From positions 1 to 38,516 of the forward strand of contig JALWDW010000019.1 in NCBI GenBank assembly GCA_027036675.1: DNA of 38,516 nt. Reading direction: 5' to 3'. Below, in pieces: positions 35,901 to 38,516 of the stretch. The DNA comes from Candidatus Dojkabacteria bacterium. Lineage in GTDB: Bacteria > Patescibacteriota > Dojkabacteria > SC72 > JAHDCA01. The notes beneath the pieces were generated by a model. That model made no database searches. It was not told where the DNA came from and saw only the letters and a list, made by a program, of their open reading frames with translations. Positions within the stretch are counted from its first letter, which is position 1, and each line of letters begins with the position of its first letter. The position numbers and the translations under genes were made by a program.

Positions 35901-36216
35901 GACTCCATGGTACGATGATCCGAGCTCCTTGTTGTATATCGTAAATCAACGAGGTATGAATGCTTCTGAGTGGGTACAAGCAAATACTGAATCAGTCAAT
36001 TACGGTACATTGCGCGTATCGCAGAAAGGCTTTGTTGATGTTGATATTACCAACTTAGTTCAAAATTGGATCGATACGTATTCAGATAATAGAGGCTTTG
36101 CATTGGTGCCAAATGATAAGACGCATTTTTATCAGTCATTTAGAAGTAGCGAAGATTCATCCGTACTTAACCGTCGTCCATATATAACCGTGACGTATAA
36201 ATACTGCGTGGAGTAA
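32956..36216 (+). CDS. giant exported protein, dimethylformamidase-like plus DNRLRE-like
   Basis: A 1086-aa protein with a basic N-tail and one membrane helix or signal peptide (about 23-45, ending HRASA). Residues about 180-530 resemble the large-subunit domain of N,N-dimethylformamidase: YNDGAGYYSSP, VDLENYSFLARYKLLIPVGHGEYWT (start about 250) and NGGNIAFMTGNTMYWRSRY (about 290-308). This domain also occurs in many secreted proteins of unknown substrate. Two DNRLRE-like beta domains follow (about 545-745, with WHTFDITNAVKQWYDG, and about 880-1085, with VDVDITNLVQNWID), separated by an Ig-like part (about 755-870). No C-terminal membrane helix is seen. Amide hydrolysis is not established; iron ligands were not assigned. 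Confidence 0.72.
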   Translation: MKRTKTNFRSEQLKSLLRNKTTRFLAMAIIIILGGVGFAMHRASASPTVYYRSTTVGYTTSPSSFNAEGDTVEFHLASLASYNPPPTTMFIVKVGEDELKKVDGKSGVYIDNIEYHDCKQSELGCDWPVSYKLDVSGWDSGLYYAYLVDGKQTAYPGGLIIGKSFYENFNYVPFIIKDADPHSKILVQLPIDTWAAWDTYNDGAGYYSSPNTTTVSFQRPMKKKFGAIKSDSYMLLKWLADNGYDYDVAGDVDLENYSFLARYKLLIPVGHGEYWTTKMADSLREFRDNGGNIAFMTGNTMYWRSRYNSASQTLETYKLAWLGIDPFYRPTAVDYDPANVSTYFQPSLLTGNAKRAGSEKYDNIKILGIHGDYVSGVGGYKLYNTDRSEVSWIFDGVDVSDGDLLGDKVGLDESRGLLNPEVGVAGSIETDRVEYSMVNGKPVASPSSGAPDNLIILGIGDMTSRRHKDSDAYTRLPGKGAVMSIYNAKPDKYPQWGQGATVLHTGSWNWSKKGLDSQLSYYDPRVARITRNIIDRMSAGSPISTSPVYHQHHITLQQGVDGYKGFVNNIFSATANENRGVLSIQSIDVSSALIRAELPELPDGAIVDSASLSLYGLMEGHRDYTNLIDAVPVSQSYKTLGGQGQDDFNKGVLPAAGKAIRDNYIYGGRIKIHKTRDGEGGRTWGKDKWHTFDITNAVKQWYDGSLENNGVLIFNPGNNVRYAFASSYNDIVSRRPKLDIVYHTENDPVACIDINTINVTSAPKRLTIEQGQKLTASFVIKNIAGKRPVCARHYTVYSKSGAEYTWNFSSKSPDKANTSRLDISLDDGASKVVYMAMDTGAMSLGVHDTIFTVSTRDSSGEGVVSSNFGVTINVVKPYEGCRKYETENTIIPIHTDTYLDAWLSGGAFDPADSDLPANRTVLLAFPDVRVPLFYSDVNSILLDHDTDVSIKSAKFHINVSNTHDQIRDYTVRSIKKTSDINGTPWYDDPSSLLYIVNQRGMNASEWVQANTESVNYGTLRVSQKGFVDVDITNLVQNWIDTYSDNRGFALVPNDKTHFYQSFRSSEDSSVLNRRPYITVTYKYCVE

Positions 36217-36232
36217 CTGAGATGTGGATATT

Positions 36233-36280
36233 CCGATGAAGATTGTTTCATGCTATGATGGTGTGAAATAACTTCATCGG
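36233..36280 (+). promoter_or_regulatory. histidine kinase promoter inside a 9-bp inverted repeat
   Basis: TGCTATGAT (36251-36259) is an extended -10. It is flanked by perfect inverted arms CCGATGAAG (36233-36241) and CTTCATCGG (36272-36280). The left arm covers the -35 region. The right arm runs into the Shine-Dalgarno GGGAGG (36279-36284), 10 nt before the ATG. This could be an operator or a structure that hides the ribosome site. Confidence 0.6.
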
Positions 36281-36294
36281 GAGGCCGATCTTCA

Positions 36295-37920
36295 ATGACG
36301 ATTTCTCAACGCTTCGACAAAAATCTGATGTATAGGGTACTTATCGTACTATTGTGGTCGGCCGGCTTACTTTTTTCATACACATATCTTCTTGCGTCAT
36401 TCTTTGACGCTCTGGGTGTGATGCAAATACTACTCTTGGCTATGGTATTTGCCATGCCGGTATTGTTGGTGATCGCATATTCGGTGGAGCGTGGGACTGT
36501 TTATGAAGGTGAACGGTATTTGGCGTACTTAAGCGAGATTATCGGCTTGCAAGACGCAGGTAAGGCTATACGGATGACCGAAGACGTTCTGCGCGACGTA
36601 TATGGCGATAAAAGAGTGATTTTCTTGGGGTATCGCCAAATACAGGCCCGTACGGCCCGCGAGAGTGAAAAGATCGATACTGAAAATACACGACTAGCCA
36701 AGAGGATCCGCACGTTGTTTGGCAGTAAAGAATTTGGCAATTTAATAGATATCGGCCATGAGTACGGGATGACGTACGGCAAGAGAGTGCTAGATGCTTT
36801 GGCCTATTGCCGCAACAAGCGTGTTGCGTATATATTGCGTATAGGCCCCGTGGGTGGTTCATATTTCATCATATTGGACAAGCCACTCCGCATATTTGCG
36901 AATAAACGTAGAGAAGATACGTTCATCAGATTTGTGGCGACCGCGTTGGGCATGAGATACACGCACAACGCGATGTCCGACCGTATATCCAAGTTGAAAA
37001 ACAAGACCGCTTCAATCAAGGATGCGGTCAACGAGGAATTGCGTAAAAAAATATCTATCATAGAGAAACAAAGGCAACGTGAGTTGGATGTGATGGATAT
37101 TATCGGACACGAATTACGCACACCGTTGGCCATGATCAAAATGGCGTTGAGTCTGACGCGACAAAAATTCTTGAGCGTCGAAGATGAGGACGCCAAAAGG
37201 TGGTTTGACAAAATGGACGACACGATCAGCGAAGCTTTGTACAGGGAAACGGCGACTTTGGAGAAGATGTTGAGTACTACGAAGCTGGAGTCATCGCGGA
37301 TGGAAATCTATTTTAGGAAGGTAAACGTGGCGGATTTGGTCCGGAATACAGTGTTTGCCTACAAGACTCAGGCGGAGCAGAAAGGGTTGAAACTCGTGCA
37401 CGGACGTATCCCGAAAGACCTGTATATCTGGGCGGATAAAACTCGGATAGCCGAAGTATTGGACAATTTCGTAAGCAACGCCGTGAAGTACACGGAACGC
37501 GGAAAAGTGCGTATAATGGTGGAGTACGATGCGGATACTGTCAGTGTCCGCGTGGTGGATACCGGTATAGGCATATCCAAACGGCATATGCGTAAGCTTG
37601 GGCAAAAATTCTACCGCGTCGGGCAACACCTGGGTGGCGTCCGCAACGGCAAAAGCGCGTACACTGTAGTCCGGCCCGGAGGGACGGGGTTGGGATTGTA
37701 TGTGGCTTTTCGTCTCTTGCATCTGATGAATGCGGAACTCATAGTGGACAGCAGCAAGGGGCAAGGCTCTACGTTTGGCTTCCGGATAGCAAGGTTCAAA
37801 GGACAAACGGAGTTGCCTTATGATCCTGACGCTAAGCCGAGAAATGTGTTCCGCAGGTTGGGGTGGGACGCGGGCGATGAGGACAGCACCCGCAAGGTTA
37901 TTGGGAAGAAACCCGGGTGA
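36295..37920 (+). CDS. orphan sensor histidine kinase
   Basis: A 541-aa membrane kinase. Two membrane helices (about 13-35 and 42-63) leave only a very short outer loop, so the signal is probably sensed in the membrane or in the cytosol. A cytosolic region (about 70-222) looks like a degenerate GAF-type sensor, followed by a coiled coil (about 228-265). The HisKA domain has IIGHELRTPLAM with phospho-acceptor H272. The ATPase domain has the N-box NFVSNAVKYT (N395), DTGIGIS (422-428) and GGTGLGLYV (462-470), all intact. No response regulator gene lies beside it; the partner must be elsewhere. A clear Shine-Dalgarno sequence supports the start. Confidence 0.92.
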   Translation: MTISQRFDKNLMYRVLIVLLWSAGLLFSYTYLLASFFDALGVMQILLLAMVFAMPVLLVIAYSVERGTVYEGERYLAYLSEIIGLQDAGKAIRMTEDVLRDVYGDKRVIFLGYRQIQARTARESEKIDTENTRLAKRIRTLFGSKEFGNLIDIGHEYGMTYGKRVLDALAYCRNKRVAYILRIGPVGGSYFIILDKPLRIFANKRREDTFIRFVATALGMRYTHNAMSDRISKLKNKTASIKDAVNEELRKKISIIEKQRQRELDVMDIIGHELRTPLAMIKMALSLTRQKFLSVEDEDAKRWFDKMDDTISEALYRETATLEKMLSTTKLESSRMEIYFRKVNVADLVRNTVFAYKTQAEQKGLKLVHGRIPKDLYIWADKTRIAEVLDNFVSNAVKYTERGKVRIMVEYDADTVSVRVVDTGIGISKRHMRKLGQKFYRVGQHLGGVRNGKSAYTVVRPGGTGLGLYVAFRLLHLMNAELIVDSSKGQGSTFGFRIARFKGQTELPYDPDAKPRNVFRRLGWDAGDEDSTRKVIGKKPG

Positions 37921-37927
37921 TTTGCGT

Positions 37928-37933
37928 TATACT
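37928..37933 (+). promoter_or_regulatory. leaderless -10 before the last gene
   Basis: TATACT lies exactly 6 nt before the ATG at 37940, as at map and at 7226. It starts 8 nt after the stop codon of the kinase gene. No good -35 is visible. Confidence 0.5.
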
Positions 37934-37939
37934 CCCACT

Positions 37940-38506
37940 ATGGGCGTGATACCAAGACAACGAGACAGAAGATTCCTGGTTTGGGACGAAGCTGATAAGC
38001 GTGGGTTGAAGCCTTCCGATTGGGGGAGTGCGGACCCTACAGGTTTGGAGGAGAGAACGGTACAGAGTTCCTCCAAGTGGGATGATGCAGGGGCTGGCGC
38101 TGAAGAGGGTAGGAGTGATACGGATCGCGGTTTGTATCAACTCGATTGGCGTATGCCGGAGAGGATCAGTTTTGGTGATTTTACAGAGGCGGCGTATAAA
38201 CATGCTTGTGTCGTGGCGAACCATATATATGAAAAAGGAGGAGATGCGCGGGTACCGTTTGTTTGGCTCTCATATGTGCTAAAAAATACGGCGGATCGGT
38301 ATATTAGGCATATACTGCATAGTCAACCTGACTTTGAAGAAGGAGAGGGTAGGAACTTTTGGGAGGAGTACTATTTATCGACCGATAGAGCTAAAAGACA
38401 CAAAAACGGGGTTAAAGGCCAAAAACGGTTGCTATTTTTGCCTACCCCACTCAAAAGTTGCCTTTTCTTTCAGATAAAAGTGAATGAGTTTCAACTTTCT
38501 ATCTAA
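37940..38506 (+). CDS. unknown small soluble protein
   Basis: A 188-aa protein I do not recognise. The frame is open further upstream into the kinase gene, but the ATG at 37940, placed 6 nt after TATACT, is preferred. The first 70 residues are charged and look disordered (many Asp, Arg, Ser, Gly). A helical part follows (about 75-135, FTEAAYKHACVVANHIYEKG and WLSYVLKNTADRYIRHIL). The last 35 residues are basic then hydrophobic (RLLFLPTPLKSCLFF) and less convincing; the DNA there contains a GGCcAAAAA...TTTTTGCC stem. It sits 19 nt after the histidine kinase, so a functional link to it is possible but unproven. Confidence 0.55.
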   Translation: MGVIPRQRDRRFLVWDEADKRGLKPSDWGSADPTGLEERTVQSSSKWDDAGAGAEEGRSDTDRGLYQLDWRMPERISFGDFTEAAYKHACVVANHIYEKGGDARVPFVWLSYVLKNTADRYIRHILHSQPDFEEGEGRNFWEEYYLSTDRAKRHKNGVKGQKRLLFLPTPLKSCLFFQIKVNEFQLSI

Positions 38507-38516
38507 ACGCAAGCCA

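Noticed and set aside
37820-37939. Longer start for the last gene, overlapping the histidine kinase by 100 nt
   Set aside because: The overlap reads as a shadow of the kinase C-terminus; the -10 at 37928 fits the ATG at 37940.
1-38516. CRISPR array, prophage or integrative element
   Set aside because: No regularly spaced repeats, no integrase, no phage structural genes and no att-like tRNA ends were seen.

Overview
This window most likely comes from a member of the Patescibacteria (CPR) or a similarly reduced bacterium. It uses the standard code: UGA ends mreC, dprA, topA and others, which argues against the UGA-recoding Gracilibacteria/Absconditabacteria. The clues are compact or remodelled housekeeping genes (a short Mfd, S2 with an extra helix-hairpin-helix tail, EF-Ts with two UBA-like modules, a YbeY-Pth fusion), an rpsB-tsf-frr-rseP cluster stripped of the lipid and nucleotide genes usually found among them, and three giant surface proteins. 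The phylum call is inference. All genes but one lie on the + strand.

Region 1 (1-2708): a gene-free start, a 16-bp perfect inverted repeat, an Nramp-like transporter on the minus strand, and a divergent REP-associated-type Y1 transposase (RAYT). Region 2 (2713-8347): a methionine aminopeptidase with two altered active-site positions heads an envelope operon (mreC, mreD, PBP2), followed by an unknown polytopic membrane protein. Region 3 (8415-12522): DNA metabolism genes dprA, topA and radC. Region 4 (12523-13260): a gene-free, hairpin-rich stretch with AT-rich repeats, ending in a strong promoter. Region 5 (13261-16857): a giant LamG/Ig-like surface protein. Region 6 (16982-20725): rpsB, tsf, frr, rseP. 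Region 7 (20871-24194): a second giant surface protein with a duplicated propeller-like module and DUF11-like domains. Region 8 (24253-28241): rpsU, ybeY-pth fusion, mfd. Region 9 (28333-32838): three genes of one unrecognised paralogous family, the best candidate for something undescribed. Region 10 (32956-38506): a third giant exported protein (dimethylformamidase-like plus DNRLRE-like domains), an orphan sensor histidine kinase and a small unknown gene.

Regulatory signals are unusually legible. Several genes have near-consensus promoters, some with the -35 hexamer on the stop codon of the preceding gene. Three genes (map, the membrane protein at 7226 and the last gene) have a -10 hexamer exactly 6 nt before the ATG, which predicts leaderless mRNAs. 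Clear Shine-Dalgarno sequences occur before only a few genes (frr, rpsU, the histidine kinase, possibly mfd). All domain calls come from reading the sequence; no database search was run.
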